Part shown: positions 1 through 9,096 of the stretch, piece after piece
Numbering within the stretch: the stretch's first letter is position 1
Layout of the letters: each line of letters opens with the position of its first letter
Source: VRUE01 sp035693025
GTDB taxonomy: Bacteria > Actinomycetota > Thermoleophilia > Solirubrobacterales > 70-9
Assembly: GCA_035693025.1 (NCBI GenBank)
Contig: DASSHI010000030.1
Location: 1-64,000, forward strand
DNA: 64,000 bases
Reading direction: 5' to 3'
The notes under the pieces: generated by a model
The model's input: the letters and a program-made list of their open reading frames with translations, nothing else
Database searches by the model: none
Told to the model about the DNA's origin: nothing
Program-made: the position numbers and the translations under genes

Positions 1-860
1 AAGGCGATCATCAGGAAGAAGAGCACCGCGTTGTCGATCGCGAAGGCGCGGTTCTCGAAGATCCGCAGGCGCAGCAGCGGGTTGGTCGCGTTCAGCTGAT
101 CGACCACGAACCAGGCGAGGATCGCGAGGCCGACCACGATCGAGGCCCAGGTCTTGACGTCACCCCAGCCCCAGACCGCCGACTGCTGCAGGCCGAGCAC
201 CAGGAGACCCATGCCGCCGCAGGCGAGGACGGTGCCCTTGTAGTCGATCTTGCCCGGGTGGCGTTCGTTGGCCGGCTGCGCTTTCCAGGTGAGGAAGAGG
301 GCGATGAGCGCGACCGGCACGTTGATCCAGAAGATCGAGCGCCAGGTCCACTCGGTCAGGTAGCCGCCGGCGATCGGGCCGATCGAGGTGAAGGCGCCGG
401 CGAGGCCGAAGAAGATCGCCAGCGCCCGGCCCCGCTCCCGCACGGGGAAGGCGCCGAGGACGATCGCCAGCGCCGCCGGGAACATCAGCGCCGCGCCGGC
501 GCCCTGGATTACGCGGAAGGTGATGATCCACGGCTCGGCCACGCCGCTCTCCGGGGTCGCACCGCAGAGCGCAGAGGCGGTGGCGAAGACGACGACGCCG
601 ATCGTGACCATCTTGCGATGGCCGGCGATGTCGGCGAGCCGCCCGCCGAAGGCGAATAGGGCCGAGAGCGAGAGCAGGTAGCCGTTGATGATCCACTGCA
701 CCCCGGTCGAGGAGAGCGAGAGGTCCCCCTGCAGCTGCGGGATCGCGATCGCGACGATCGTCTGGTCGATGAAGGTCATCGAGACCGCGAAGATCATCGC
801 CGCGAGGATCAGGTTCTTGTTGGCGCCGCCGGTCTTTTCCATGCCTGTTGCGTTTGCCAC
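1..860 (-). CDS. MFS drug/proton antiporter, DHA2 (EmrB/QacA) type, 3' part cut by window
   Basis: The minus strand encodes the N-terminal 286 or so residues of a multidrug-efflux-like major facilitator; the C-terminus lies outside the window. After a short polar N-terminus the first helix carries FIDQTIVAIAIPQLQ, typical of TMS1 of the 14-helix DHA2 family, followed by WIINGYLLSLSALFAFGGRLAD (the motif A region) and GAGAALMFPAALAIV in later helices. A GTG at 860 lies about 13 nt after GGAAGG; an in-frame ATG at 842 is the alternative. Substrate cannot be told. It is divergent from the small ORF at 902. Confidence 0.85.
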   Translation of the reverse strand, partial: MANATGMEKTGGANKNLILAAMIFAVSMTFIDQTIVAIAIPQLQGDLSLSSTGVQWIINGYLLSLSALFAFGGRLADIAGHRKMVTIGVVVFATASALCGATPESGVAEPWIITFRVIQGAGAALMFPAALAIVLGAFPVRERGRALAIFFGLAGAFTSIGPIAGGYLTEWTWRSIFWINVPVALIALFLTWKAQPANERHPGKIDYKGTVLACGGMGLLVLGLQQSAVWGWGDVKTWASIVVGLAILAWFVVDQLNATNPLLRLRIFENRAFAIDNAVLFFLMIA

Positions 861-901
861 GATGCCATCGAATCCTTCCTCTTCGATAGGCTGCCGCGGC
901 C

Positions 902-1075
902 ATGCCCGACGTCTTCTGGATCGGCCTCGGAATCGCCGCCTTCTGCGTGTTGGTCGGCTTCGTCTCCGGGGTCAAATCGCACACCACGCGGACGCTGACC
1001 GCGGTCGCGATCGGCGCCTACATCGGCCTGATGGCCGGTTTCCCCCTGCTGGCGATCGGTCTCGCCACCAGCTAG
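902..1075 (+). CDS. Small hydrophobic protein, 57 aa, unknown
   Basis: A short reading frame begins MPDVFWIGLGIAAF and ends LLAIGLATS. It has two hydrophobic stretches (about residues 5-22 and 33-55) separated by a short polar SGVKSHTTRT loop, so it would be a two-helix membrane protein. No strong ribosome-binding site is visible. It fills the gap between the divergent MFS gene and the aldo/keto reductase gene. The composition is protein-like, but I recognise no family. Confidence 0.45.
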   Translation: MPDVFWIGLGIAAFCVLVGFVSGVKSHTTRTLTAVAIGAYIGLMAGFPLLAIGLATS

Positions 1076-1159
1076 CGGCCGTCCGCAGGCATAATCGAAG
1101 GGTCTGACGGGTAGCCGCGCCCTGCGGTCCCCAGTCCCGCAACCGGAAGGAAGCAGGAG

Positions 1160-1999
1160 ATGACCCAGGCAACCTCCGTGCCCACGATCGCGCTGCACGA
1201 CGGGGTGGAGATCCCCCAGCTCGGCTTCGGCGTCTTCCAGGTGCCGCCCGAAAAGACCCAGGACACGGTCGAGCGGGCGCTCGAGGCGGGCTACCGCCAC
1301 ATCGATACGGCCGCGGCCTACCGCAACGAGCGCGGCGTCGGCGCGGCGATCGCCGCCAGCGGGTTGCCCCGCGAGGAGATCTTCGTCACGACCAAGCTGT
1401 GGAACTCGCAACAGGGCTACGAGTCAACGCTCGGCGCCTTCGAGAAGAGCGTCGCCCGGCTCGGCCTCGACCAGGTCGACCTCTACCTGATCCACTGGCC
1501 CGTGCCGAGCGCGGGCCGCGCCCTCGACACTTGGCGGGCCTTCGAACGGATCCACGAGCAGGGCCGCGCGCGCACGATCGGCGTCTCCAACTTCCGCATC
1601 GAGGACCTGGAGATGCTTGAGCGCGAGGCGGAGCTGCGCCCGACGGTCAATCAGATCGAGCTGCATCCGCACTTGCCGCAGGCCGAGCTGCGCGAGTGGC
1701 ACGCCGAGCACGGCATCGCCACCGAGGCCTGGAGCCCTCTGGCCCAGGGCGAGCTGCTCGCCAACGAGACGATTTGCGCCGTCGCCGCCCGCCGCGACCG
1801 CACTCCGGCCCAGGTCATCCTGCGCTGGCACCTGCAGCTCGGCAACGTCGTGATCCCCAAATCGGTGACCCCGGCTCGCATCCGCGAGAACTTCGAGCTC
1901 TTCGACTTCGAGCTGGGCGAGGAGGACATGACCGAGATCGCGGCCCTCGACGTCGGCAAGCGCACCGGTCCCGATCCGGGTACCTTCACCGCCCCATAG
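1160..1999 (+). CDS. Aldo/keto reductase (2,5-diketo-D-gluconate reductase-like)
   Basis: A 279-residue cytosolic NADPH-dependent carbonyl reductase of the AKR superfamily. The catalytic tetrad is visible as Asp49 and Tyr54 (in YRHIDTAAAYRNE), Lys79 (TTKLW) and His112 (LIHWP). The cofactor loop IPKSVTPARIREN lies near residue 230. Length and motif spacing match AKR5-type enzymes that reduce aldehydes, ketosugars or diketogluconate. GGAAGG and AGGAG precede the ATG. The exact substrate is not predictable; detoxification of reactive aldehydes is equally possible. Confidence 0.93.
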   Translation: MTQATSVPTIALHDGVEIPQLGFGVFQVPPEKTQDTVERALEAGYRHIDTAAAYRNERGVGAAIAASGLPREEIFVTTKLWNSQQGYESTLGAFEKSVARLGLDQVDLYLIHWPVPSAGRALDTWRAFERIHEQGRARTIGVSNFRIEDLEMLEREAELRPTVNQIELHPHLPQAELREWHAEHGIATEAWSPLAQGELLANETICAVAARRDRTPAQVILRWHLQLGNVVIPKSVTPARIRENFELFDFELGEEDMTEIAALDVGKRTGPDPGTFTAP

Positions 2000-2019
2000 A
2001 ACGGGTTCAAAGCCTCAGG

Positions 2020-2679
2020 ATCGTCAACGCGGTCGCGGCGACCGCCTTCGTCATCGGCGGCTCGCTGTTCGCGATCGGCGCGGCGCTGGCGCAGGCCGGC
2101 GTCGACGAGGTCGTCTACCTCTCGGTCTATCTCGCGGGCGGCGTCTTCTTCAGCACCGGCGGCTACGCGTCGCTGGTCCAGGCGATCAACGAGCCCGACG
2201 AGCCCGGCGGGCTCGAGCCCGCCCGCTGGCGCTGGTGGTCGCGCGAGCTGGAGCGGGTGGCCTGGCTCAGCGCCGCGGTCCTCTTCAGCGGCACGCTCGT
2301 CTTCGCGGTGAACCTGGTCGACTCGTTCATCGAGGGCCTTGGCGCGGCCGCCGAGGACCGGCTGGTCTGGTCGCCGGACATAATCGGCTGCCTGCTCTTC
2401 CTCATCTCCGGCCACTTGGCGATGGTCGGGATCGCCGGCGGCTGGCGGCGCTTCTGGGGTCGCCGCGACCTCGGCTGGTGGATCGTCGCCGTCAACCAGA
2501 TCGGTTCGATCCTCTTCATGGTCTCCGCCGTCGCCTCCTTCGTCCGCCCCTCCAGCGGCGAGGAGCTTGCGGTCGGTGTCGCCAACTGGGGCACGCTGAC
2601 CGGCGCCCTCTGCTTCGCCGTCGCCGGCGTCATGCAGGAGCGCGAGCATCCCGCGGGCCCACGCCGCCGACGGCCCTGA
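2020..2679 (+). CDS. YrhK-like integral membrane protein; no canonical start codon visible
   Basis: The frame encodes a clear multi-helix membrane protein of about 219 residues. It contains VNAVAATAFVIGGSLFAIGA, YLAGGVFFSTGGYASLVQAIN and further helices, resembling actinobacterial YrhK-type membrane proteins of unknown role. There is no ATG, GTG or TTG at the expected N-terminus between the aldo/keto reductase stop (1999) and the first helix. The codon at 2020 is ATC, and the open frame upstream runs as shadow through the reductase gene. Either a rare start is used, the 5' end is degraded, or a base is missing. The coordinate given is the homology start, not a proven one. Confidence 0.6.
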   Translation: MVNAVAATAFVIGGSLFAIGAALAQAGVDEVVYLSVYLAGGVFFSTGGYASLVQAINEPDEPGGLEPARWRWWSRELERVAWLSAAVLFSGTLVFAVNLVDSFIEGLGAAAEDRLVWSPDIIGCLLFLISGHLAMVGIAGGWRRFWGRRDLGWWIVAVNQIGSILFMVSAVASFVRPSSGEELAVGVANWGTLTGALCFAVAGVMQEREHPAGPRRRRP

Positions 2680-2697
2680 AGCCGGCTTACTGTGACC

Positions 2698-2745
2698 GCG
2701 CATCCGAGATTGGCCCACCTGGGGTGTGGTCAATGTCGGATGCGC
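2698..2745. repeat. Palindromic repeat family 1, copy A (48 bp)
   Basis: An imperfect inverted repeat with left arm GCGCATCCGAGATTGGCC and right arm GGTCAATGTCGGATGCGC. It lies in the convergent gap between the YrhK-like gene and ltrA. A related element occurs at 44699-44748 with the same ATCCGA/TCGGAT core but a different matching outer arm (CACGT/ACGTG). It could act as a bidirectional transcription terminator or be a REP-type element. Confidence 0.75.
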
Positions 2746-2758
2746 CCCACCGCGGCGC

Positions 2759-3934
2759 TCAGGCCGCGCCCGCAGCCTCGCGCCGCAAGCGCACGCGTCC
2801 CTCGCCATAGGTCTGCGTCTCGTAAGCGATCATCGACCAGATCAGGATGTTGACGACGGCGAGCGCGAGCAGCGCCGGGACCTCGGTCGCGACCGGGACG
2901 AGGATCAGCAGGACGATCGCCAGCCCCAGTTTGCGGCGGTTGACCGTGTGGACGTGGCGGTAGCGGAAGGCGACCAGGCCGAGCAGGTAGATCGCGACGC
3001 CGCCGAGCAGGGCGAAGGCGGGGACCGCGTGCAGGTGGTCGCCGAAGTGGCCGATCGTCGTCTTCAGCCCGAAGGCGGTGAGCACGATCCCGGCGACCAT
3101 GACCAGATGCAGGTAGGAGTAGGAGTCGCGCGCCAGCTCGTTCTGGGCGCGCCCCGTCTCGGCCTCGGCGAGGCGGCGGCCGGAGACGATCGCGACGACG
3201 TCGAAGTAGACCCACCACATCGCCGCCGTCAGCGCGACGCCGAGCACCGCCGCGGCGCCGATCCCAAGGCTCAGCTCGTGCGAGGCGCCGACCCCGATCG
3301 CGACGATCGACTCGCCGAGGGCGATGATCACGATCAGGCCATGGCGCTCGGCGAAGTGGCCCGGCATCAGCTTCCAGCCCTCCGAGCCGAAGAAGTAGGG
3401 ACCGGCCATGTCGAGGAAGAGCGCCAGCGCCCAGAGCGCGCCCTGGGCGAGGCCGTCGAAGGCCGAGGCGAGCGCCAGCAGCGAGACCGCGACCAGGGTG
3501 CTGGCGGCAAGCCCCAGCACCGAGTGGCGCAGCCCGTCGTCGTCGGGGCTGGCGAGCATGAAGAGGGCGATCTGGGCATAGCGCACGACGCCGAGGATCA
3601 GCGCGAAGGCGAGGGCGAGGCTGCCGAAGGCCTCCGGCACGCAGAGCGAGACGAGCAGCAGCGCCGCCATCGCGCCGAAGATGATCAGCCGCACCGCCCC
3701 CTCCTCGGGGTCGACGGTGCTGGTCAGCCAGGCGTAGCCGGTCCAGGCCCACCAGAGCGTCCCCAGCACGAGCAGGCCCTGAGCGAGGCCCGACCAGGTC
3801 GGGTGGTGGGCCATCAGCGCCGTGCACTGGGTGATCGCGAGGACGAAGACGAGGTCGAAGAAGAGCTCCAGCGGCGTCACCCGCTCGCCCTCGCGCAGGG
3901 TTGCGCCCAATCGCGAGCTGTGCTGGTCAGGCAT
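2759..3934 (-). CDS. ltrA: Low temperature requirement protein A (LtrA) family membrane protein
   Basis: A 391-residue polytopic membrane protein of the LtrA family, named from a Listeria cold-growth locus; molecular function is not established. The N-terminal signature RVTPLELFFDLVFVLAI is diagnostic, and later helices include GLIVIIALGESIVAIG, another family hallmark. About ten hydrophobic segments follow. The start MPDQHSSRLGATLREGERVTP fits the family N-terminus. It overlaps the stop of the upstream MFS gene by 8 bp, so the two are probably co-transcribed and translationally coupled. Confidence 0.88.
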   Translation of the reverse strand: MPDQHSSRLGATLREGERVTPLELFFDLVFVLAITQCTALMAHHPTWSGLAQGLLVLGTLWWAWTGYAWLTSTVDPEEGAVRLIIFGAMAALLLVSLCVPEAFGSLALAFALILGVVRYAQIALFMLASPDDDGLRHSVLGLAASTLVAVSLLALASAFDGLAQGALWALALFLDMAGPYFFGSEGWKLMPGHFAERHGLIVIIALGESIVAIGVGASHELSLGIGAAAVLGVALTAAMWWVYFDVVAIVSGRRLAEAETGRAQNELARDSYSYLHLVMVAGIVLTAFGLKTTIGHFGDHLHAVPAFALLGGVAIYLLGLVAFRYRHVHTVNRRKLGLAIVLLILVPVATEVPALLALAVVNILIWSMIAYETQTYGEGRVRLRREAAGAA

Positions 3935-5492
3935 CTTCGGCAGCGTAGTGCGCCAGTAGCGCCTGCTCCTCGTCTTTCTTCGGGAAGAGGAAGAAGACGA
4001 GGGCGGCACCGAGCCCGACGGCGAGGACGCCGGCGATGTAGGCGGCTTTGTCGCCCTTGAGGAAGGACGCCTTGGCCGCTTCGACGATCTGGCTCGCGTG
4101 GTTCGGGTACTCCTGCGCCAGGTTGGCGGCGCTGGAGAAGGACTTGGTCAGCTCGCCTTCGACGTTTTCGGTCACCTTGCCGGCCTGCGGCGAGGAGGAG
4201 ATCGCCGCGCTCGCCGCCGCCGCGTAGCCGGCCGTCAGCAGAGCGCCGAAGATCGATTGCATGATCGCCCCGCCGAGGTCGCGCTGCAGGTCCGCCGTCC
4301 CCGAGGCCATCCCGGCGCGGCGCACCGGCACCGAGCCGGTCAGCGAGTGCGATGCCGGCGTGCCGGCGAAGCCGACCCCGATTCCGATCAGGGCATAGCC
4401 GAGGCCGACCTTCCAGTAGGCGATCCCCTGCTTCCAGAGCAACAGCATCGCGAGGAAGCCGAGCAGGCAGAAGGCGTAGCCGAGCAGCAGGGTGAAGCGG
4501 GCGCCGCGCGCCTCGATCAGCTTCGCCGAGCGGGGCGCGACGACGACCATCAGCGCTGCGGCGGGGAGGATCGCCAGCCCTGAGTCCAGGGTCGAGTAGC
4601 CGAGCACGTTCTGGAGGAACTGCTGGCCGATGAACATCGCGCCCATCAGCGAGCCGAAGACGATGATCCCGGCGCAGGCCGCCACCCAGAAGACCCGGCG
4701 CCCGGCGACCCCGAGGTCATACAGCGGCGCGGCGACGCGGCGCTGGCGGATGACGAAGGCGGCAACCGCGGCCAGGGCGACGATCCCGAGCCCGATCGCC
4801 AGCGTGCCCTTGCCGGGCACCGGCGCCAGGTTGATCGCCAGCACCAGCGCCGCGACGAGCAGCATCGAGAGGATGCCGCCGAGATTGTCGACCCGGTCGC
4901 TGGCCTCGTTGACGTGGGCGGGCACGTAGCGCCAGGCGAGGTAGAGCGCGACGAAGGCGAGCGGCACGGTGACGAGGAAGACCGAGCCCCAGTCGAAATG
5001 CTCCAGCAGGGCGCCGGAGATCAGCGGCCCGAGCGCCGCGATCGCGCCGCCGATCGCCGACCACAGCGCGATCGCCCGGGTCCGCGAGGCGCCCGACCAA
5101 AGCGCCGTGATCAGCGCCAGCGTGGTCGGGAAGGCCATCCCCGCCGCCACGCCGCCGAGCAGGCGGGCGACGAAGAGGACGCCGTCCGAAGGCGCCAGGC
5201 CGGCCAGCAAAGAGGCCGGAATCGAGAGCCCCATGCCGAGCAGGAGCATCATCTTGCGCCCGTAGCGGTCGCCGAGCGCACCCAGGTAGAGGACCGAGGT
5301 CGCGAGCCCGAGCGAGTAGCCGACCGCGATCAGGTTGAGCGTCGTCTGGCCCGAGCCGAAGGCCTTGCCGATGTCCGGCAGGGCGACGTTGGCGACGGCG
5401 AGGTTGAGATTGGCGACGGCGGCGACGAGGATCAGCGCGCCGAGGACGGGGCCGGCGCGCTCGGGGGCGGTCCTGGGGCTGCTCTCCTCCAT
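3927..5492 (-). CDS. MFS transporter, DHA2-like (14 TMS)
   Basis: A 521-residue major facilitator. TMS1 carries NLNLAVANVALPDIGKAFG, motif A appears as LGALGDRYGRKMMLL, and the C-terminal half includes GIGVGFAGTPASHSLTGSVP. Fourteen or so hydrophobic segments and a periplasmic loop after TMS13 fit QacA/EmrB-type efflux pumps. ATG 5492 was chosen; an in-frame TTG at 5501 is possible. It overlaps ltrA downstream by 8 bp. The substrate is unknown. It is the second DHA2 transporter in the first 5.5 kb. Confidence 0.87.
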   Translation of the reverse strand: MEESSPRTAPERAGPVLGALILVAAVANLNLAVANVALPDIGKAFGSGQTTLNLIAVGYSLGLATSVLYLGALGDRYGRKMMLLLGMGLSIPASLLAGLAPSDGVLFVARLLGGVAAGMAFPTTLALITALWSGASRTRAIALWSAIGGAIAALGPLISGALLEHFDWGSVFLVTVPLAFVALYLAWRYVPAHVNEASDRVDNLGGILSMLLVAALVLAINLAPVPGKGTLAIGLGIVALAAVAAFVIRQRRVAAPLYDLGVAGRRVFWVAACAGIIVFGSLMGAMFIGQQFLQNVLGYSTLDSGLAILPAAALMVVVAPRSAKLIEARGARFTLLLGYAFCLLGFLAMLLLWKQGIAYWKVGLGYALIGIGVGFAGTPASHSLTGSVPVRRAGMASGTADLQRDLGGAIMQSIFGALLTAGYAAAASAAISSSPQAGKVTENVEGELTKSFSSAANLAQEYPNHASQIVEAAKASFLKGDKAAYIAGVLAVGLGAALVFFLFPKKDEEQALLAHYAAEDA

Positions 5493-5562
5493 CCACCGCA
5501 AACCTAGCCTGCATGACGGTCCTCACGCGGGGACTCGTCCCCTCCTGAAAGGATTGGCGTCG

Positions 5563-6567
5563 ATGGCGGACGCCCCCAAACGCCCCGAGCAGCCGCGCGC
5601 CGAGCGGGTCCTACCGGGCGTCTGGCGACTGCGACTGCCGCTGCCCTGGCCCGGCGTCCCGCACGGCAACGTCTGGGCGGTGGCCGCCGACGGCGGCATC
5701 GTCCTCTTCGACACCGGGATCGGGGGCAAGGGCGGCCTGCGGCGCTTCGACGTCGCCCTCTCCCAGGCCGGCTTCGGCCTCGAGGACGTGCGCCTCTTGG
5801 TCTGCACCCACTCGCACACCGACCATTACGGCCTCGCCGGGCCGATCGTCGAGGGCGCCGGCTGCGAGCTCTGGATGCATCCCAGGTGGGAGCACGTGCG
5901 GTTGATGGCGGACGACCCGGCGGCGGCGCTCGAGCAGCGGATCGAGGTGGGGCGCCAGAGCGGCGTGCCGATGGCCTCGCTGGAGCGCTTCCGCGAGCGG
6001 CGTGAAGACGACGACGACAACGGCATCGACGCGATCGTCGAGCCCGACCGCGAGCTCGTGCCGGGGGTCGAGGTGGAGACCGACCTCGGCGTCTGGCAGG
6101 TCTATGAGACGCCGGGCCACGCGCCGTCCCACGTCGTCCTGCACCAGCCCGAGCGCAAGCTGATGATCTCCGGCGACCACCTGCTCGGACGCACGGTGCT
6201 CTTCTTCGACCACGGCCACAGCCCCGACCCGATCGGCGAATTCCTGCGCAGCCTCGAGCAGGTCGAGCCGTTGGAGGTCGACCTCGTCCTGCCCGGCCAC
6301 GGCCGCACCTTCCGCGACCCCGAGACGAAGATCGCCGAGGCCCGCCACCAGGTCGACGAGCTGCTCGGCAAAGTGCGCGCCTCGCTTGCGGAGGGCGAGA
6401 AGACCGCCTTCGAGGTCGTCGGCGACCTGATCGGCCCGGAGGGCGCCAAGAGCATCGCCAGCGTCTGGGCTCTGCAGATCGTCCTCTCCAGCCTCGACCA
6501 CCTCGTGCTCCTCGGCGAGGTCGAGCCGGTGCGGGGCAGCGATCCGCGGCGCTGGAAGCGCGGATAG
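5563..6567 (+). CDS. Metallo-beta-lactamase-fold hydrolase
   Basis: A 334-residue MBL-fold protein. The metal-binding motif THSHTDHYG sits near residue 83, with later ligands in ETPGHAPSHVVLH, SGDHLLG and LPGHGRTF. The extended C-terminal helical part (EARHQVDELLGKVRASL) resembles hydroxyacylglutathione-hydrolase/LACTB2-like members. The ATG follows GAAAGGA by 9 nt. It heads a same-strand run with the SRPBCC, GNAT and beta-propeller genes. The substrate (thioester, lactone or nucleic acid) cannot be assigned. Confidence 0.88.
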   Translation: MADAPKRPEQPRAERVLPGVWRLRLPLPWPGVPHGNVWAVAADGGIVLFDTGIGGKGGLRRFDVALSQAGFGLEDVRLLVCTHSHTDHYGLAGPIVEGAGCELWMHPRWEHVRLMADDPAAALEQRIEVGRQSGVPMASLERFRERREDDDDNGIDAIVEPDRELVPGVEVETDLGVWQVYETPGHAPSHVVLHQPERKLMISGDHLLGRTVLFFDHGHSPDPIGEFLRSLEQVEPLEVDLVLPGHGRTFRDPETKIAEARHQVDELLGKVRASLAEGEKTAFEVVGDLIGPEGAKSIASVWALQIVLSSLDHLVLLGEVEPVRGSDPRRWKRG

Positions 6568-6580
6568 GTAGGCTCTCGGC

Positions 6581-7024
6581 GTGGCCAGCTTCACTCTTGT
6601 TCGCGAGGTAGGCGCGCCGCCCGAGACGGTCTTCGACGTGCTCACCGACCATCGGCGCTACGCGGAGATCTCGCGGCTGCGCAAGTCCGAGCTCGAGCGC
6701 GAGGGGGAGCCGGCGCCGAACGGGGTCGGCGCGATCCGGGTGCTCACCGCCGTCGGCCCGCCGATCCGCGAGGAGATCGTCGCCTACGAGCCGCCCACCC
6801 GCTTCTCCTACAAGGTCCTCTCCGGGCTGCCGGTGCGCGATCACCTCGGCACGGTCTCGCTCGAGCCGAGCGACGACGGCACCAGGGTCACCTACGCGCT
6901 GAAGGCGACCCCCACCGTGCCCTTCGCCGGCAGCCTCGTCATGGTCGTGCTCAAGCGCGCGGTCACCGAACTGCTGGACGGCGTCGCCTCGGAGGCCGAG
7001 CGACGCGCCCCGGCCGGGGCCTAG
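6581..7024 (+). CDS. SRPBCC (polyketide cyclase/START-like) family protein
   Basis: A 147-residue helix-grip protein beginning with GTG. The N-terminal strand and motif FTLVREVGAPPETVFDVLTDHRRYAEIS, followed by PPTRFSYKVLSG and DDGTRVTYALKATP, are typical of the polyketide_cyc2/SRPBCC fold that binds hydrophobic ligands. The C-terminal amphipathic helix (SLVMVVLKRAVTELLDGVAS) closes the cavity. It starts 13 bp after the MBL gene and is probably co-transcribed. The ligand is unknown. Confidence 0.83.
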   Translation: MASFTLVREVGAPPETVFDVLTDHRRYAEISRLRKSELEREGEPAPNGVGAIRVLTAVGPPIREEIVAYEPPTRFSYKVLSGLPVRDHLGTVSLEPSDDGTRVTYALKATPTVPFAGSLVMVVLKRAVTELLDGVASEAERRAPAGA

Positions 7025-7033
7025 CCCGCCCGG

Positions 7034-7804
7034 ATGGGCGGCCCGATCGACGAGCAGGAGCTGCGGCAGCGGGCCCTCGCCGGCGTCCAGCACGAGGTCG
7101 AGGCGTTCGGCAGCGCCGCTCCGGATTCCCGTCTGGTCCGCCATGACGGGCTGCTTGCCGCGGTCGTGCCCGCGACGCCGCTCCGCTCGGTCTTCAACTC
7201 GGTCTTCTACGACGATCCGGGAGTCCTGGCGAGGGAGCACGGGACGCTGGCCAGGGCCTACGAGGCGGCGGGAGTGCGTGCCTGGACGGTCTGGGTGCCG
7301 GCCGGCGACCGCGCCACCGCGGACCTGCTCGCCGAGCGTGGCCACGTGCTCGACGGCGTGCCCCGCGCGATGGCCCTCGACCTCGCCGAGCTCGGCTCGG
7401 CCCCGCCGCGGCCCGAGGGAATCGAGCCCGCTCCGGCCGAGCCGCCGGTCGTCGCCGCGCTCAACGATCGCGCCTACGGATTCGGGGACGAGCAGGCCTT
7501 TCGCGCCGCCTTTGGCGGCGAGACCGCGGCCCGCTGGCACGGCGCCTGGGCCGACGGCGAGCCGGTCGCCTGCGCCGGCACGATCGACGCCGGCGAGGAC
7601 TGCTGCGTGACGGGCGTGGCGACGCTGCCCGAGTTCCAGCGGCGGGGGATCGCGGGTTGGCTGCTGCGGCGGGCTCTGGCCGAGGCGCGCGAGCGCGGCA
7701 TGAGGACGGCGTCGCTGCGAGCGAGCAAGGCGGGCGCCCCCGCCTATGAGCGGCTCGGCTTCCTCGACCTCGGTTGCGTCGAGATGTGGGAGCTGCGCAA
7801 GTGA
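7034..7804 (+). CDS. GNAT family N-acetyltransferase
   Basis: A 256-residue acetyltransferase. The C-terminal half holds the GNAT fold: the acetyl-CoA pyrophosphate loop is VATLPEFQRRGIAGWLLRRA near residue 195, followed by RGMRTASLRASKAGAPAYERLGF (motif B). The N-terminal half is a degenerate second GNAT-like domain, so this may be a tandem GNAT protein. The stop overlaps the GTG of the next gene (GTGA), which implies translational coupling to the beta-propeller protein. The acceptor is unknown. Confidence 0.85.
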   Translation: MGGPIDEQELRQRALAGVQHEVEAFGSAAPDSRLVRHDGLLAAVVPATPLRSVFNSVFYDDPGVLAREHGTLARAYEAAGVRAWTVWVPAGDRATADLLAERGHVLDGVPRAMALDLAELGSAPPRPEGIEPAPAEPPVVAALNDRAYGFGDEQAFRAAFGGETAARWHGAWADGEPVACAGTIDAGEDCCVTGVATLPEFQRRGIAGWLLRRALAEARERGMRTASLRASKAGAPAYERLGFLDLGCVEMWELRK

Positions 7805-9090
7805 GCGCGGCGCGCCGGCTCTGGCGCGAGCACCGCATCGCGACCCTGGCGTTGATCGCCGCCGTCGCGGTCGTGGTCGCCGGCATCGCCGGAATCGCCT
7901 ATGACGCGCTCAAGCGCCCGCCCGACATCCACAACGAAGCGGTGACCTTCCAGCCGCAGAAGCCCAAGGTGCAGAAGCGCAAGACGGTCGGCTGGCCCCT
8001 CTACGGCTATGACCGCGCCCGCACGCGCTACCTGCCGGCCGAGGGCATCAGACCCCCGTTCACGAAGAAGTGGCGCTTCACCGAGCACCCCCTGCTCGAG
8101 TTTCCGCCGACGATCGCCGGCGACCGGCTCTTCTTCGTCAACAACAGCGGCTACGCGATCGCCCTCGACGCCCGCACCGGCAGGCAGATCTGGAAGCGCC
8201 GCATCGGTCGCCTCAACGCCTCCTCGCCGACCTATTACCGGCACCGCCTCTACATCGTCAACCTCGAGCCCGGCCACGTGGTCAAGCTCGACGCCCGCAC
8301 CGGCAAGGTGCTCTGGAAACACTCGCTGCCGGGGCGGGCCGAGTCCTCGCCGGTCGTCGTCGGCCGCAGCCTCTACTTCGGCTGCGAAGACGGCAACCTC
8401 TACTCGCTCAGCACCAAGAACGGCAACGTGCGCTGGGCGACCGGCCTCGGCGGCCCGGTCAAGGCGGCGCCGGCCTACTTCGGCGGCGTTCTCTACGTCG
8501 GCGACTACGGCGGCTACATGAACGCGGTCCGGGCGAAGGACGGCAGGCTGCTCTGGCAGAGCGACTCGCTCGGCCAGGGCTTCGGCACCTCCGGCGCCTT
8601 CTACTCGACCCCCGCGGTCGCCTTCGGCCGCGTCTACGCCGGCAACAACGACACCCGCGTCTACAGCTTCGACCGCCACGACGGGACGATCGCCTGGACC
8701 TACTCGACCGGCGGCTACGTCTACTCCGGCCCCGCCGTCGCCCGCACCGACAGGACCGGCCCGACCGTCTACATCGGCTCCTTCGACGGCAACGTCTACG
8801 CGCTCAATGCGCGCAACGGCGTGCCGCGCTGGATCCGCTCGGCGGGGGGGCCGGTGATCGGCTCGCTGACCGCGGTCGGCAACATCGTCTACGCCGCCGA
8901 GTTCGGCGCCACCTCGACCACCGGCTTCACGATGAAGGGCGGCCACACCGTCTTCCGCTACCCGCGCGGCACCTACACGCCGGTGGTCTCCGACGGCCGC
9001 CGCCTCTACCTGATCGGCTACTCGAGCATCACCGCCCTGGAACCGGTCAAGCTCAAAAGAGGACTCGCCGACCGGATCGTCGCCCGCTGA
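7801..9090 (+). CDS. PQQ-like beta-propeller repeat protein, membrane-anchored
   Basis: A 429-residue protein with an N-terminal transmembrane anchor (IATLALIAAVAVVVAGIAGI) and about seven outer-wall repeats of the type IALDARTGRQIWKRRIG and LYSLSTKNGNVRWATG. This is the WD40/PQQ (BamB-like) eight-bladed propeller signature. It would sit outside the membrane. No PQQ-binding enzyme active-site residues are obvious, so a structural or sensor role is more likely than dehydrogenase activity. GTG 7801 overlaps the GNAT stop; a further in-frame ATG at 7774 lies inside the GNAT gene. Confidence 0.85.
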   Translation: MSAARRLWREHRIATLALIAAVAVVVAGIAGIAYDALKRPPDIHNEAVTFQPQKPKVQKRKTVGWPLYGYDRARTRYLPAEGIRPPFTKKWRFTEHPLLEFPPTIAGDRLFFVNNSGYAIALDARTGRQIWKRRIGRLNASSPTYYRHRLYIVNLEPGHVVKLDARTGKVLWKHSLPGRAESSPVVVGRSLYFGCEDGNLYSLSTKNGNVRWATGLGGPVKAAPAYFGGVLYVGDYGGYMNAVRAKDGRLLWQSDSLGQGFGTSGAFYSTPAVAFGRVYAGNNDTRVYSFDRHDGTIAWTYSTGGYVYSGPAVARTDRTGPTVYIGSFDGNVYALNARNGVPRWIRSAGGPVIGSLTAVGNIVYAAEFGATSTTGFTMKGGHTVFRYPRGTYTPVVSDGRRLYLIGYSSITALEPVKLKRGLADRIVAR

Positions 9091-9096
9091 CGCTCG

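Noticed and set aside
7774..7800. An upstream ATG extending the beta-propeller protein by nine residues
   Set aside because: It lies inside the GNAT gene without a ribosome-binding site, while GTG 7801 overlaps the GNAT stop in the usual coupled manner.
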